DNA of 64,000 nucleotides. Origin: Meiothermus taiwanensis DSM 14542. Lineage in GTDB: Bacteria; Deinococcota; Deinococci; Deinococcales; Thermaceae. This document shows, one piece after another, positions 8,361 to 17,176 of this stretch. The stretch covers positions 62,001 through 126,000 of the forward strand of contig AXWR01000002.1 in assembly GCA_000482765.1 (NCBI GenBank). Direction: 5' to 3'. Made by a program: the position numbers and the translations under genes. Position 1 is the stretch's first letter. Each line of letters begins with the position of its first letter. The notes beneath the pieces were generated by a model. The model was not told the origin of the DNA. It ran no database searches and saw nothing but the letters and a program-made list of their open reading frames with translations.

Positions 8361-8496
8361 CCTCACCTCCTGAGTTTGCTTGTAACATCTACCCGCCGAC
8401 ACCCTTACCATATCGTGCAAAAACCGGCTTGGCTAGGGTTATCCGTCCCTTCCGGCCAATCTAGTGGAAGACCCCTTTTGGCGCTGAGCAAAAGCG

Positions 8497-8502
8497 CATA
8501 AT
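8497..8502 (+). promoter_or_regulatory. -10 box of leaderless pdxH
   Basis: CATAAT stands 6 bases before the ATG at 8509 and there is no ribosome binding site, so the transcript should begin at or next to the start codon. Confidence 0.5.
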
Positions 8503-8508
8503 ACAGCC

Positions 8509-9141
8509 ATGCTGCGCGATCTTCGTAGCGAATACACCTACGGCACCCTCAGCGAGCAGGAGGCCGACCCCAACCCCTTCCGGCAGCTCGAGCGCTGGCT
8601 GGCCGAGGCCCTCGAGGCCCAGCTTCACGAACCCCACGGCATGACCCTCTCCACGGTAGGCCCCGGCGGGCGGCCCAGCAGCCGGGTGGTCTTGCTACGG
8701 GGGCTGGACGAAAGGGGGCTGGTGTTTTTTACCAACTACCAGAGCCGTAAAGGACGGGAGCTCGAGGCCAACCCCTGGGCCTGTGTCAATTTCTGGTGGC
8801 CCCCCCTGGAGCGCCAGGTACGCGTCGAGGGACGGGTCGAGAAGGCCGAGCCCGAGCTGTCCGATGCCTACTTTGCCAGCCGCCCCTACGACAGCCAGAT
8901 CGGATCGGCGGCCAGCCCACAAAGCCAGGTGATTGCCAGCCGGGAGGAACTGGAGCAGCGCGTCGCGGAGCTCAGGGCCCGCTACCCCGGGGCCGTGCCC
9001 CGTCCGGCCCACTGGGGCGGCTACCGTTTGAAACCCGACACCTTCGAGTTCTGGCAGGGCCGCCCCAGCCGCCTGCACGACCGGCTGGTCTACCGCCTGC
9101 AGCCGGATGGAAGCTGGAAAATCGAGCGGCTGGCCCCTTGA
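8509..9141 (+). CDS. pdxH: Pyridoxamine 5'-phosphate oxidase
   Basis: 210 residues, the usual length. It oxidises pyridoxine/pyridoxamine 5'-phosphate to PLP using FMN and oxygen. FMN- and substrate-binding stretches are clear: [43 protein letters not shown] and the C-terminal [11 protein letters not shown] is the cofactor for many window genes (glyA, both aminotransferases, dehydratase, alr). It is transcribed divergently from the Usp operon and converges with the peptidase gene 5 bases downstream. Confidence 0.95.
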   Translation: MLRDLRSEYTYGTLSEQEADPNPFRQLERWLAEALEAQLHEPHGMTLSTVGPGGRPSSRVVLLRGLDERGLVFFTNYQSRKGRELEANPWACVNFWWPPLERQVRVEGRVEKAEPELSDAYFASRPYDSQIGSAASPQSQVIASREELEQRVAELRARYPGAVPRPAHWGGYRLKPDTFEFWQGRPSRLHDRLVYRLQPDGSWKIERLAP

Positions 9142-9146
9142 GAGGC

Positions 9147-9950
9147 CTACCAGTACAGGCCCAGCCCCAGTTCGTGCAGGGCCTGGTGGCGGGCTTTGTA
9201 ATCGGGCATGATCCGCTCGACCAGGGCCCAGAAGCGAGGGCCATGGTTGAGCACCTTGAGGTGGGCCATCTCGTGCACCACCACATAATCCAGCACCCGC
9301 AAGGGCAGCATCACCAGCCGCCAGTTGAAGCGCAGCTCCCCCTTGGCGTTGCAGCTTCCCCAGCGCTTTTTTTGGTTGCGGATCAGCACCTTGGGCATGG
9401 GCCAGCCAAGCTGCAGCGCGTAGTGCTGAACCCGACGGGTAATAATCTCCTCGGCGCGCGACCGGTACCAGTGCTCCAGCATCTCGCGCACCTCCTGGCT
9501 GTGCGTGCTGGAGGCAGCCTGCACCAGCAACACATTGCCTTTGAGGGCCACCGCGGTCTTTGGTCGGCTCCTGCAGGGAAAGTCAAAGTCGAATGGCCCG
9601 GGCGGGAGGAGAAAGCCCTGCTCATCGCGCCTGCCTCCACCCGAGGCAGAAGGCCCGGTTTGTACTTGTAAACTGACCCGGCGACCCAGGTACAAAAACT
9701 CCTCCCCACTCACGAAACGCTTTCTTGGCCCCAGGCGGTTCCTGAATTCCACGTATTTCTCGGCAATCCAACGGGCTTTGGTGTCGACCAGGGCCACAAC
9801 TTGTTCAAGGGGCATCCGCTCAGGGGCAGCCACCCGCACCCCTTGGGGATCGATGGTAATTCCCACCGTCCGGCGACGGGCGCTGCGGCGGATGGTATAG
9901 CGAATCGCTATGTTCTGGTAGTGCAGGGTGGCCTTTTCCGTTTCTGGCAT
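9147..9950 (-). CDS. YgjP/M48-type zinc metallopeptidase
   Basis: 267 residues. The C-terminal part has the zinc motif HEMAH followed by LKVLNHGPRFW, typical of the YgjP/DUF45 SprT-like group. The upstream KKRWGSCNAKGELRFNWRLV is the other conserved block of this family. The N-terminal half carries the usual IRRSARRRTVGITI beta-strand region. The substrate is unknown; in some bacteria such genes sit next to restriction-modification loci, which is not the case here. Confidence 0.85.
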   Translation of the reverse strand: MPETEKATLHYQNIAIRYTIRRSARRRTVGITIDPQGVRVAAPERMPLEQVVALVDTKARWIAEKYVEFRNRLGPRKRFVSGEEFLYLGRRVSLQVQTGPSASGGGRRDEQGFLLPPGPFDFDFPCRSRPKTAVALKGNVLLVQAASSTHSQEVREMLEHWYRSRAEEIITRRVQHYALQLGWPMPKVLIRNQKKRWGSCNAKGELRFNWRLVMLPLRVLDYVVVHEMAHLKVLNHGPRFWALVERIMPDYKARHQALHELGLGLYW

Positions 9951-10045
9951 CTGGGCTTAATGGTATCCAGTACGTGCCCATCAAATGGTGAGATGCAGGC
10001 CTGCAGGCTTGGTTGAAAATCTGCAGCGGCATATCAGCAAGCCCC

Positions 10046-11644
10046 TTATACCGCCTCGAGTATCTGCGATCTGGCCTTCTCCTGCTCGAGCAACACTTTA
10101 TCTGCGTCCCAGCCCAGTTCGCGACCCATCAGCTCGGCCACCCGGGGCACAGCACCCAGCGCCGCCGAGGTGTCGAGGAAGGCCAGCCGGGTGCGACGGG
10201 CCAGCACGTCCATGGGAGTACAGGCCATCTCGTGACGCACGGCGTAGACCACTTCGGCCTCGAGGTAGGGCCAGGCCGTTGCCAGCCGGTTTCCGTAGCC
10301 CTCGGCTGCAAGCTGGGCCACAGCCTGGGCGCGGGCGCCATAGGCCCGGTGCAGGTGCCGCGCCACATCTGGGGAAAATCCCATCTGCTCGAGCTTCCGG
10401 GCCCCCTCGGGTTCAAAGCCCTGTCCGCCCACCAGCGGGAGCCGCTCGGTACGCGACTCGCCCGCCGTCAGGCCAAATTTCTTGACCGCGTAGTTCACCA
10501 GATCCAGCGCCATCTTGCGGTAGGTGGTCCACTTGCCCCCGGTCAGGGTTAGCAGGCCCGAGGCGCTCTCCTGGATCAGGTGGTCGCGGGCCAGCCGGGC
10601 GGTATCGGCTTCAGGACGGGCAATCAGCGGGCGCAGGCCCGACCAGCTCGCGCGCACCGCCTCCCTGGGGATCGCTCCTAGGTAGGGCCTTACCTGTCTG
10701 AGCACGTACTCAACCTCCGCTTCGCTCACCCTGGGGTGATCTACAATCGGGGCGGGGTCGTCGGTGGTGCCCACCAGGGTGCCCCCCAGCCAGGGCAGCA
10801 CGAACACCACCCGCCCATCCTCGGTTTTGGGGATCAGCAAGCCGGTATCGGAGGGGCTGTATTTTTTGTCCAGCACAATGTGAATACCCGAGCTGGCCTT
10901 GAGCAAGGGGGGGGCCTCGGGGTCGTCCAGGTGCCGGATATGGTCCGAAAAGGGGCCGGTGGCATTGACGATCACCCGAGCAGAAACCTCAATTTCCTTT
11001 TCGGACAGGCGGTCTTTGACAGCAGCGCCCGATAGTCTGCCGTTTTGCTTGAGCAACCCGGTCACTTCCAGGTGGTTGAGCACCACCGCACCCTGCTGCA
11101 TGGCGGTTAGGGCCAGCTCCACGTTGAAGCGGGCATCGTCGAACTGCCCGTCCTGGTAGGCCACCGAGCCCTTGAGGCCTTCGGGGTTGACCGCGGGGAA
11201 GCGCGCCAGGGTTCCCCTGGCGCTGATGTACTGCGCGGGTTGCAGGCGCGCACTGCCGGCCAGCAGGTCGTAGAGCTTCAGCCCGGTGTAGTAGTAGGGC
11301 ACCTCCCACACCCTGTACAAAGGGGTCAGGAGCCAGAGGGGCCGGGCCAGGTGGGGGGCGTTCCTGAGCATGATGGCCCGTTCGTGCAGGGCATCGCGCA
11401 CCAGGTTGAGCTGTACTTTGTCGAAGGTTTTGATGGCAAGCTCGAGGTAGCGCACCCCCCCGTGGATCAGCTTGGTGCTGCGGCTCGAGGTGCCCTCGGC
11501 AAAGTCGTAGCGTTCGACCAGGGCGGTTTTGAGGCCCCGGCTGGCCGCTTCCAGGGCCACCCCGGCCCCGGTGGCCCCACCCCCAATCACCAGCACGTCG
11601 AAGGTTTCCGAGGCGAGTTTCTCCAGCAGTTGGGTGCGCTCCAT
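10046..11644 (-). CDS. glpD: FAD-dependent glycerol-3-phosphate dehydrogenase
   Basis: 532 residues. The N-terminal FAD-binding motif is VLVIGGGATGAGVALEAASR near residues 15-34, followed by TSSRSTKLIHGGVRYLE, the GlpD signature. The C-terminal GlpD cap domain is complete. It oxidises sn-glycerol 3-phosphate to dihydroxyacetone phosphate and feeds electrons to menaquinone. No glpK or glpF lies nearby. TAGTCT stands 9 bases before the ATG. Length and motifs agree with aerobic GlpD. Confidence 0.93.
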   Translation of the reverse strand: MERTQLLEKLASETFDVLVIGGGATGAGVALEAASRGLKTALVERYDFAEGTSSRSTKLIHGGVRYLELAIKTFDKVQLNLVRDALHERAIMLRNAPHLARPLWLLTPLYRVWEVPYYYTGLKLYDLLAGSARLQPAQYISARGTLARFPAVNPEGLKGSVAYQDGQFDDARFNVELALTAMQQGAVVLNHLEVTGLLKQNGRLSGAAVKDRLSEKEIEVSARVIVNATGPFSDHIRHLDDPEAPPLLKASSGIHIVLDKKYSPSDTGLLIPKTEDGRVVFVLPWLGGTLVGTTDDPAPIVDHPRVSEAEVEYVLRQVRPYLGAIPREAVRASWSGLRPLIARPEADTARLARDHLIQESASGLLTLTGGKWTTYRKMALDLVNYAVKKFGLTAGESRTERLPLVGGQGFEPEGARKLEQMGFSPDVARHLHRAYGARAQAVAQLAAEGYGNRLATAWPYLEAEVVYAVRHEMACTPMDVLARRTRLAFLDTSAALGAVPRVAELMGRELGWDADKVLLEQEKARSQILEAV

Positions 11645-11705
11645 AGCACCATCAGACTAACCCAGACCCGGAAGGCCGGGCCAACGCTCAAAGGAGCAAA
11701 CCCGC

Positions 11706-12698
11706 CTAACCGTCGGTCACCAGCCGGGTATCGGCAAAGACCTGCCCGATCACCTCTTCGATGGCCGGTTCCCGCACTTCCAGGTCGTCTATGGGGAGTT
11801 CGTGCAGCATCCGGCTCACCCGGCCCACCAGGTCTTCCCGCCGCACCAGCAGCCGGGCCTCGAGCCCCTCCCAGGCCCGCACCTCGCCGAACTGCTCCAG
11901 GCGGTCTTTTTCGATGGGCTTTCCCAGCTGAATGTGCACCTCGCGGTAGGGGGCGAAGCGCTCGAGCAAACCCGCCAGCCCCCCGTCGTAGATGAGCCGG
12001 CCCTGGTGAATCATCAGAACCCGCTCACACAGCGCAGTGATGTCGGCCATGTAGTGGCTGGTGAGCAGGATGGTGGCCCGGTAGCGCCGGTTGTACTCGA
12101 GCAAAAACTCCCGCACCGCCACCTGGGCGTTCACGTCCAGCCCCAGCGTGGGCTCGTCCAGAAACAAGACCTGGGGCCGGTGCAGCAGGGCCGCCAGCAG
12201 CTCGGCCTTCATGCGCTCCCCCAGGCTCAGTTTGCGCACCGGCTGGTTCAGCTTGCCCTCCAGTGCAAGCATCTCGCTCAGCTCGGCCACCCGCTTCTTA
12301 AACTCGCCCTCGGGGATCTCGTACACCGCGGCGTTCACCCGGAAACTGTCGGCCGCTGGCAGATCCCAGATGAGCTGCTGCTTGTTGCCCATCACCAGGG
12401 TAATCTTGCGCAAGAAGGCGTACTCCCGCCGGAAGGGCTGGTGCCCGGCGACCTCGAGCCGCCCCGCGCTGGGGTGAATCAGGCCCGACAAAAGCTTGAG
12501 GGTGGTGGTTTTGCCGGCCCCGTTGGGCCCCAAAAAGCCCACCACCTCCCCCGGCTCAATCTGGAAGGAGACGTCCTTGACGGCTTCGACCTGCCGGTAC
12601 CGGCGCTTGAGGAAGTGCCGGAGGGTGCCCACAAAACCAGGCTCTTTGAGGGCCACCGGATAGAACTTGAAGAGGTGTTCGGCCCGAATCTGGCTCAC
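11706..12698 (-). CDS. ABC-2-type transporter ATP-binding protein
   Basis: 330 residues. Walker A GPNGAGKTTT, signature LSLGERMK (variant of LSGGQ), Walker B VLFLDEP and H-loop TSHYM are present. The long C-terminus and the N-terminal HFLKRRYRQVEAVKDVSF insert resemble the ATPases of daunorubicin/Nat-type exporters. No permease is adjacent; the next gene on this strand is glpD, so the partner is encoded elsewhere. The GTG at 12698 is chosen because TATACT lies 7 bases upstream (leaderless pattern); longer forms would run through that promoter. Confidence 0.85.
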   Translation of the reverse strand: MSQIRAEHLFKFYPVALKEPGFVGTLRHFLKRRYRQVEAVKDVSFQIEPGEVVGFLGPNGAGKTTTLKLLSGLIHPSAGRLEVAGHQPFRREYAFLRKITLVMGNKQQLIWDLPAADSFRVNAAVYEIPEGEFKKRVAELSEMLALEGKLNQPVRKLSLGERMKAELLAALLHRPQVLFLDEPTLGLDVNAQVAVREFLLEYNRRYRATILLTSHYMADITALCERVLMIHQGRLIYDGGLAGLLERFAPYREVHIQLGKPIEKDRLEQFGEVRAWEGLEARLLVRREDLVGRVSRMLHELPIDDLEVREPAIEEVIGQVFADTRLVTDG

Positions 12699-12705
12699 CT
12701 GAAGC

Positions 12706-12711
12706 AGTATA
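12706..12711 (-). promoter_or_regulatory. -10 box of the leaderless ABC ATPase gene
   Basis: TATACT read on the minus strand, 7 bases before the GTG start at 12698. No ribosome binding site is present. Confidence 0.6.
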
Positions 12712-12790
12712 GCCTGCCGGGGTGGGGCTGATCCGGGGTGTAATCCACCGGTAATGGCAAAGCAGTAGGGTGATGGCTGAGGAGGTCGCA

Positions 12791-13462
12791 ATGAAACCCT
12801 TCAAAGACCGCAACCAGGCCGGTGCGCTGCTGGCCGAGCGGCTGGTGGCGCTGGGCTACGACCGGCAGCCCAACCTGTGGGTGTTTGGCCTGCCTCGAGG
12901 GGGTGTGCCGGTGGCCTTTCAGGTGGCCCGGCGGCTCGGCGCACCCCTGGAGGTATGGGTGGTGCGCAAGCTGGGCACCCCCGGCCGCGAGGAGCTGGCC
13001 ATGGGGGCCATCGCCGCGGGCGGGGGGCGGGTGCTCAACCAGGGGATTGTGGACAGTTTGCAGGTTTCGGCCGACACCCTGGCCGCCGTCGAACAAGAGC
13101 AGCTCGCCGAGCTGCAGCGCCGCGAGCGGCTGTACCGCGGCAACCGGCCTTTCCCCGACCTGAAGGGCAAAACCGTTCTGCTGGTAGACGATGGGCTGGC
13201 CACCGGGGCTACCATGAAGGCCGCCATCGCCGCCGCCCGACAGCACCACCCCGCCCGGCTGGTGGTGGCCGTGCCGGTGGCCCCGCCCGATACGGTGGCG
13301 GAAATCCAGGCGCTGGTAGACGAGGTGGTCTGCCTGGAAACCCCGGCTTTCTTTCAAGCGGTTGGCCTGTGGTACGAGCATTTCCCCCAGACCTCGGACG
13401 AAGAGGTGCTGGCTTTGCTGCAGGCCGCTTCGGCTAGGCCAGGCCCATCTGATGCAGGGTAA
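12791..13462 (+). CDS. Phosphoribosyltransferase-family protein
   Basis: 223 residues. The PRPP-binding loop VLLVDDGLATGATM lies near residues 132-145, and the N-terminal GLPRGGVPVA is typical of the small group of phosphoribosyltransferase-like proteins often annotated as putative PRTase. The nucleobase substrate cannot be told. GAGGAGGTCGCA before the ATG at 12791 is a strong ribosome binding site. It is divergent from the ABC ATPase gene, and its 3' end overlaps the convergent prolyl oligopeptidase gene by 29 bases. LPRGG is encoded with CCT CGA, forming a CTCGAG site. Confidence 0.8.
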   Translation: MKPFKDRNQAGALLAERLVALGYDRQPNLWVFGLPRGGVPVAFQVARRLGAPLEVWVVRKLGTPGREELAMGAIAAGGGRVLNQGIVDSLQVSADTLAAVEQEQLAELQRRERLYRGNRPFPDLKGKTVLLVDDGLATGATMKAAIAAARQHHPARLVVAVPVAPPDTVAEIQALVDEVVCLETPAFFQAVGLWYEHFPQTSDEEVLALLQAASARPGPSDAG

Positions 13463-15482
13463 AGGCGTAGATGTCGGCCTGTTCCTCGATTAGCATGCGG
13501 GTGGGCTTGCCCATCCCGTGCCCGGCCTTGGTCTGGATGCGAATGAGGATGGGGGCCGGGCCGCCCTGGGCCGCCTGCAGGGCTGCGGCGAACTTGAAGG
13601 AGTGCGCGGGCACCACCCGGTCGTCGTGGTCGGCGGTGGTGATCAGGGTGGCCGGGTAGTGGGTGCCGGGCTTCAGGTTGTGCAGGGGCGAGTAGGCCCG
13701 CAGGTACTGGAAGTGCTCGGGGTGGTCGGGCGAGCCGTAATCCGAGACCCAGGCCCAGCCGATGGTGAACTTGTGGAAGCGCAGCATGTCCAGCACCCCC
13801 ACCGCCGGCAGCGCCACCCCAAACAGCTCCGGGCGCTGGGTGAGGACGGCCCCTACCAGCAGCCCCCCGTTGGAGCCCCCCTGAATAGCCAGCCGTTGGG
13901 GCTTTGTATAGCCCTGGGCGATGAGCCACTCGGCACAGGCGATAAAGTCGTCGAAGACGTTCTGCTTGCGCTCCAAAGTGCCGGCCCGGTACCAGTCTTC
14001 GCCGTACTCGCCGCCCCCGCGCAGGCAGGCCTGGGCAAACACCCCGCCCTGCTCGAGCCAGACCAGCCGCCCTGGGTTGAAGGCGGGGGTCATGGGGATG
14101 TTGAAGCCCCCGTAGCCATACAGCAGGGTGGGGTTCTGCCCGTCGAGCCGGAGCCCTTTTTTGTGCACCAGAAACAGGGGTACGCGCGTACCGTCCCGGC
14201 TGGGCACAAACACCTGGTGGGTTTCGTAAAGGCCAGGGTCGAACTGCAGGGGCGGTGTGAACAGAGGCCGGGTCTGGCCGGTGCTCAGGTGGTGGTGGTA
14301 GAGGGTGAGGGGGTACAAAAAAGAGGTGAAGCCGTAGAAGATTTCGGGGTCGTCCTCTTCACCCGCCAGCAGCGGCACCATACCCAGCGTGGGCAGGGGC
14401 AGGCGGCCCCTGGGGCGCCCCTCGAGATCCACCAGCTCCAGCCGGTGGCTGGCGTGGTGCAGGTAACCCAGCACCAGCCCGTCCCCGGCAGGCACCGCAA
14501 AGCTAAGGGTGTCCTCGCCCTCGGGCACCAGGGTCTCCAGGGTTTCCAGCCCCCCCTGGGCCACATCCACCACCACCACCCGGCCCCGGGGGGCCTCCAG
14601 GTTGGTTTTGAAGTAGAAGCGGGAGCCCTGGTTGCGGATGAACTCGAACGAGGCCACAAACTCGCCCACCAGCTCAACAAAGCGCTCCTCTGAGCCATGG
14701 GGCCGGTAGAAAAACAGGTTCTCGCGGTGGGTGCCCCGCCACACGTGCAGGCACTCGTAGCGCCCATCGTGGGTCACGAAGACCTGAAAACCCCACTCCT
14801 TCTGGTCGGGCCGCTCGTAGACCAGCACGTCCTGCTGCTGGGGGGTGCCCAAGCGGTGCAGATAGACCTTCTGGAAGTAGTTGGCCCCGGTGTAGTCGGT
14901 GCCCTCGCGGGGTTCGTCGTAGCGGCTGTAGAAGAAGCCGCTGCCATCGGGCAGCCAGGCCACGCCGCTGAACTTGCTCCAGCGGATCTCGTCGGGCAGA
15001 TCCTGGGCTGTTTCCACCTCGCGCACCCGCCAGGTGAGCCAGTCCGAGCCGCTCTTGCTCAGGGCGTAGGCCAGGTAGCGCCCATCCCGGCTTACCGCAT
15101 AGTTGCTCAGGGCCACCGTGCCGTCCTCGGAGAGGGTGTTGGGGTCGAGCAGAACCCGGGGGGTGGCCTCCAGGTGCTCCTGCACGTACAGCACGTTCTG
15201 GTTCTGCAGGCCGTCGTTGCGCAGGCTAAAGTAGCGACCCCCTTTCTTGAAGAAGCTGAGCACACGGGGGTAGTTCCAGAGCTCCTCGAGCCGCCGCTTG
15301 AGGGTCTCCCGCATAGGGATCTGCTCGAGGTGGCCAAAGGTAAGCCGGTTCTGGGCCTCGATCCAGGCCTGGGTCTCGGGGGCCTGGGGATTCTCGAGGG
15401 GGCGGTAGGGGTCGGGAATCTGCACCCCGTGCAGCTCCTCGACCACCGGGGCGGTGGGGGCGGGGGGATACGAAGGTTTCAT
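13434..15482 (-). CDS. Prolyl oligopeptidase (family S9)
   Basis: 682 residues, the normal length. An N-terminal beta-propeller is followed by an alpha/beta hydrolase domain with the serine elbow GGSNGGLL, then an Asp in ADHDDRVVP and the catalytic His in AGHGMGKP. No signal peptide is seen, so it is a cytosolic endopeptidase cutting after proline in short peptides. The ATG at 15482 is chosen because TATATT lies 7 bases upstream; a longer form would include the promoter. Confidence 0.93.
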   Translation of the reverse strand: MKPSYPPAPTAPVVEELHGVQIPDPYRPLENPQAPETQAWIEAQNRLTFGHLEQIPMRETLKRRLEELWNYPRVLSFFKKGGRYFSLRNDGLQNQNVLYVQEHLEATPRVLLDPNTLSEDGTVALSNYAVSRDGRYLAYALSKSGSDWLTWRVREVETAQDLPDEIRWSKFSGVAWLPDGSGFFYSRYDEPREGTDYTGANYFQKVYLHRLGTPQQQDVLVYERPDQKEWGFQVFVTHDGRYECLHVWRGTHRENLFFYRPHGSEERFVELVGEFVASFEFIRNQGSRFYFKTNLEAPRGRVVVVDVAQGGLETLETLVPEGEDTLSFAVPAGDGLVLGYLHHASHRLELVDLEGRPRGRLPLPTLGMVPLLAGEEDDPEIFYGFTSFLYPLTLYHHHLSTGQTRPLFTPPLQFDPGLYETHQVFVPSRDGTRVPLFLVHKKGLRLDGQNPTLLYGYGGFNIPMTPAFNPGRLVWLEQGGVFAQACLRGGGEYGEDWYRAGTLERKQNVFDDFIACAEWLIAQGYTKPQRLAIQGGSNGGLLVGAVLTQRPELFGVALPAVGVLDMLRFHKFTIGWAWVSDYGSPDHPEHFQYLRAYSPLHNLKPGTHYPATLITTADHDDRVVPAHSFKFAAALQAAQGGPAPILIRIQTKAGHGMGKPTRMLIEEQADIYAFTLHQMGLA

Positions 15483-15489
15483 CCTGCAC

Positions 15490-15495
15490 AATATA
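15490..15495 (-). promoter_or_regulatory. -10 box of the leaderless prolyl oligopeptidase gene
   Basis: TATATT on the minus strand, 7 bases before the ATG at 15482. Confidence 0.6.
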
Positions 15496-15529
15496 CAGGC
15501 CCTGCCGCCAGGCAAAAACCTGGGCCAGG

Positions 15530-16396
15530 TCACATCTCCGGGGTTATCTGCTCGGGATGGGGTTTGGGGCTTCTGAGCTGGCTGATCAGGGTGGCCGCGA
15601 TAATCAGGCCAGCCCCAATCAGGCCCTGCAAGCCCAGCCGCTCACCTAGAAGCAGGTAGGCAAAGGCCGCCGCATAGACGGGCTCGAGGGTAAAGATCAC
15701 CGCCGCCTGGGGGGCCGGCACCCGCCGCTGCCCCAGGGCCTGCAACCAGATGCACAGCGCCGAGGCCACCAGGCCCAGGTACAAAAGGGAAAAATAGGGG
15801 AAGCCAGCCGCGTTCCATACGGGCTTTTCCCAGAGCATCCAGACCAGCGATAAAAGCGCCACGGTGAGCATCTGAATGCCCGTCAGCGGCAGGGTTGCGT
15901 GCCGGCGCGCAAAGTGTTCCAAGCGCCAGATGTACACGGCGTAGGCCAGGGCGGTTCCCAGCGTCCAGAGGTCGCCCAGGTTGGGCGGGGAGCCATCGTA
16001 GGACAAGAGCCCCACCCCCCCAATGGCCAGCCCGGCCGCCAGCCAGATGGGCCAGCCCAGGCGCTGCCCCAACAGCCCTAATAGCATGGGCAGGGCCACC
16101 ACATACAGCGTGGTGATAAAGGCACTGCGGCTGGCCGTGGTGTACTGCAGGCCCACGGTCTGGGTCAGGTAGGCCAAAAAGAGCACCGTGCCCAGCTCGA
16201 GGCCCGCCCCCCAGAGCCGGGGGTCGCGGCGGAGCAAAAACGGCAGGAAAACCAGTGTGGCAATGGCAAAGCGCACGAAGTTGACCTGCCCCGGCCCCAG
16301 GGTCTGAAGGCTATCCTTCACCAAGACAAAGGTGCTGCCCCAGAACAGCGTGGCCAGGTTGAGGTAGAACACTCCCAGAAGCAGGTCTCGACGCAC
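15530..16396 (-). CDS. EamA/DMT-family transporter, first copy
   Basis: 288 residues with ten predicted helices in two EamA repeats (the first from NLATLFWGSTFVLVK, the second from DLWTLGTALAYAVYIW). This is the drug/metabolite transporter fold used for amino acid or metabolite export; the substrate is unknown. The GTG at 16396 is chosen because TAAACT stands 7 bases upstream. An upstream extension of about 50 codons is rich in polar residues and is probably not translated. It diverges from the histidine phosphatase gene. Confidence 0.85.
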   Translation of the reverse strand: MRRDLLLGVFYLNLATLFWGSTFVLVKDSLQTLGPGQVNFVRFAIATLVFLPFLLRRDPRLWGAGLELGTVLFLAYLTQTVGLQYTTASRSAFITTLYVVALPMLLGLLGQRLGWPIWLAAGLAIGGVGLLSYDGSPPNLGDLWTLGTALAYAVYIWRLEHFARRHATLPLTGIQMLTVALLSLVWMLWEKPVWNAAGFPYFSLLYLGLVASALCIWLQALGQRRVPAPQAAVIFTLEPVYAAAFAYLLLGERLGLQGLIGAGLIIAATLISQLRSPKPHPEQITPEM

Positions 16397-16403
16397 AAGG
16401 AAA

Positions 16404-16409
16404 AGTTTA
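16404..16409 (-). promoter_or_regulatory. -10 box of the leaderless EamA gene
   Basis: TAAACT on the minus strand, 7 bases before the GTG at 16396. This spacing decides the start codon. Confidence 0.6.
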
Positions 16410-16503
16410 CCGACTTCCCGCGCTTTTCGATGGCCCTGGCCCCATCCCAGCGCAGCGCACCCCTCTTCTGGGCCTGTGGCTGCGGGCTTTTCCCCAGCTC
16501 TGG

Positions 16504-16509
16504 TAATCT
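16504..16509 (+). promoter_or_regulatory. -10 box of the leaderless histidine phosphatase gene
   Basis: TAATCT, 7 bases before the ATG at 16517, with no ribosome binding site. Confidence 0.6.
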
Positions 16510-16516
16510 GTCTCCC

Positions 16517-17176
16517 ATGAGTCGGGTTCTGGTCACATTCCTGCGTCATGGCCGCTCACTGGGCGACGACCTGCGGGTGCACGAAGGCCGCTACGACGCC
16601 CCCCTCACCGAGGTGGGCCGGGCCCAGGCCCAGCGGCGCCTGGAGGAGTTTCGCGCCAAGCAGTTACACTTCGATCGCATCATCTCCAGCCCCCTCCAGC
16701 GGGCCAGGGCCGTAGCGGAGCTGATGAGCGAAGGGCTGGGGGTGCCGCTGGAGCTGGACCCCGACTGGATGGAGCAGGACAACGGCAAGATTGCCGGTCT
16801 TTCCTACGAGGAAGCCGAGCAGCGCTTCCCCAAGCCCCTTTTTCGCAGCCCTTACGAAAGGCCATTCGACGGCACTGGAGAAAGCGAGTGGGAAACCTAC
16901 ACCCGCGCCGCCAGAGCGGTTCAGAACCTGGTGAACCGGGGTGCGGGCTCGTACCTGGTGGTGGCCCACGGGAAAATCCTCAACTGTGCGCTGTGGGCCA
17001 TTTTTGGCCTCTCCCCCGGCAACGGTACGCCCCACCTCAGGTTCTCCTTCGCCGACCTGGGCTATGCGGTACTGGATTACTGGCCAGACCGACACATCTG
17101 GCATTTAGACAGGTTCGAGATGGGCTTTAATACCCTAGCGAACCCGCTCGAGGTAGCGCCACCCCAGCCCGGCTAA
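16517..17176 (+). CDS. Histidine phosphatase family protein (phosphoglycerate mutase-like)
   Basis: 219 residues. The RHG motif LRHGRS near residue 11 supplies the phospho-accepting histidine; the second histidine is in VVAHGKIL. The dPGM-like core matches broad-specificity phosphatases such as CobC/PhoE/GpmB relatives. The substrate cannot be assigned. The last 42 bases overlap the convergent amylase gene. Confidence 0.85.
   Translation: MSRVLVTFLRHGRSLGDDLRVHEGRYDAPLTEVGRAQAQRRLEEFRAKQLHFDRIISSPLQRARAVAELMSEGLGVPLELDPDWMEQDNGKIAGLSYEEAEQRFPKPLFRSPYERPFDGTGESEWETYTRAARAVQNLVNRGAGSYLVVAHGKILNCALWAIFGLSPGNGTPHLRFSFADLGYAVLDYWPDRHIWHLDRFEMGFNTLANPLEVAPPQPG

Noticed and set aside
9995-10004. 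Palindrome GCAGGCCTGC between glpD and the peptidase gene
   Set aside because: Short, GC-only, and not placed at a promoter; likely to occur by chance.
15530-16549. Longer EamA protein starting at 16549
   Set aside because: The extra N-terminal 51 residues are polar and unlike a transporter, and TAAACT 7 bases before GTG 16396 marks the start.
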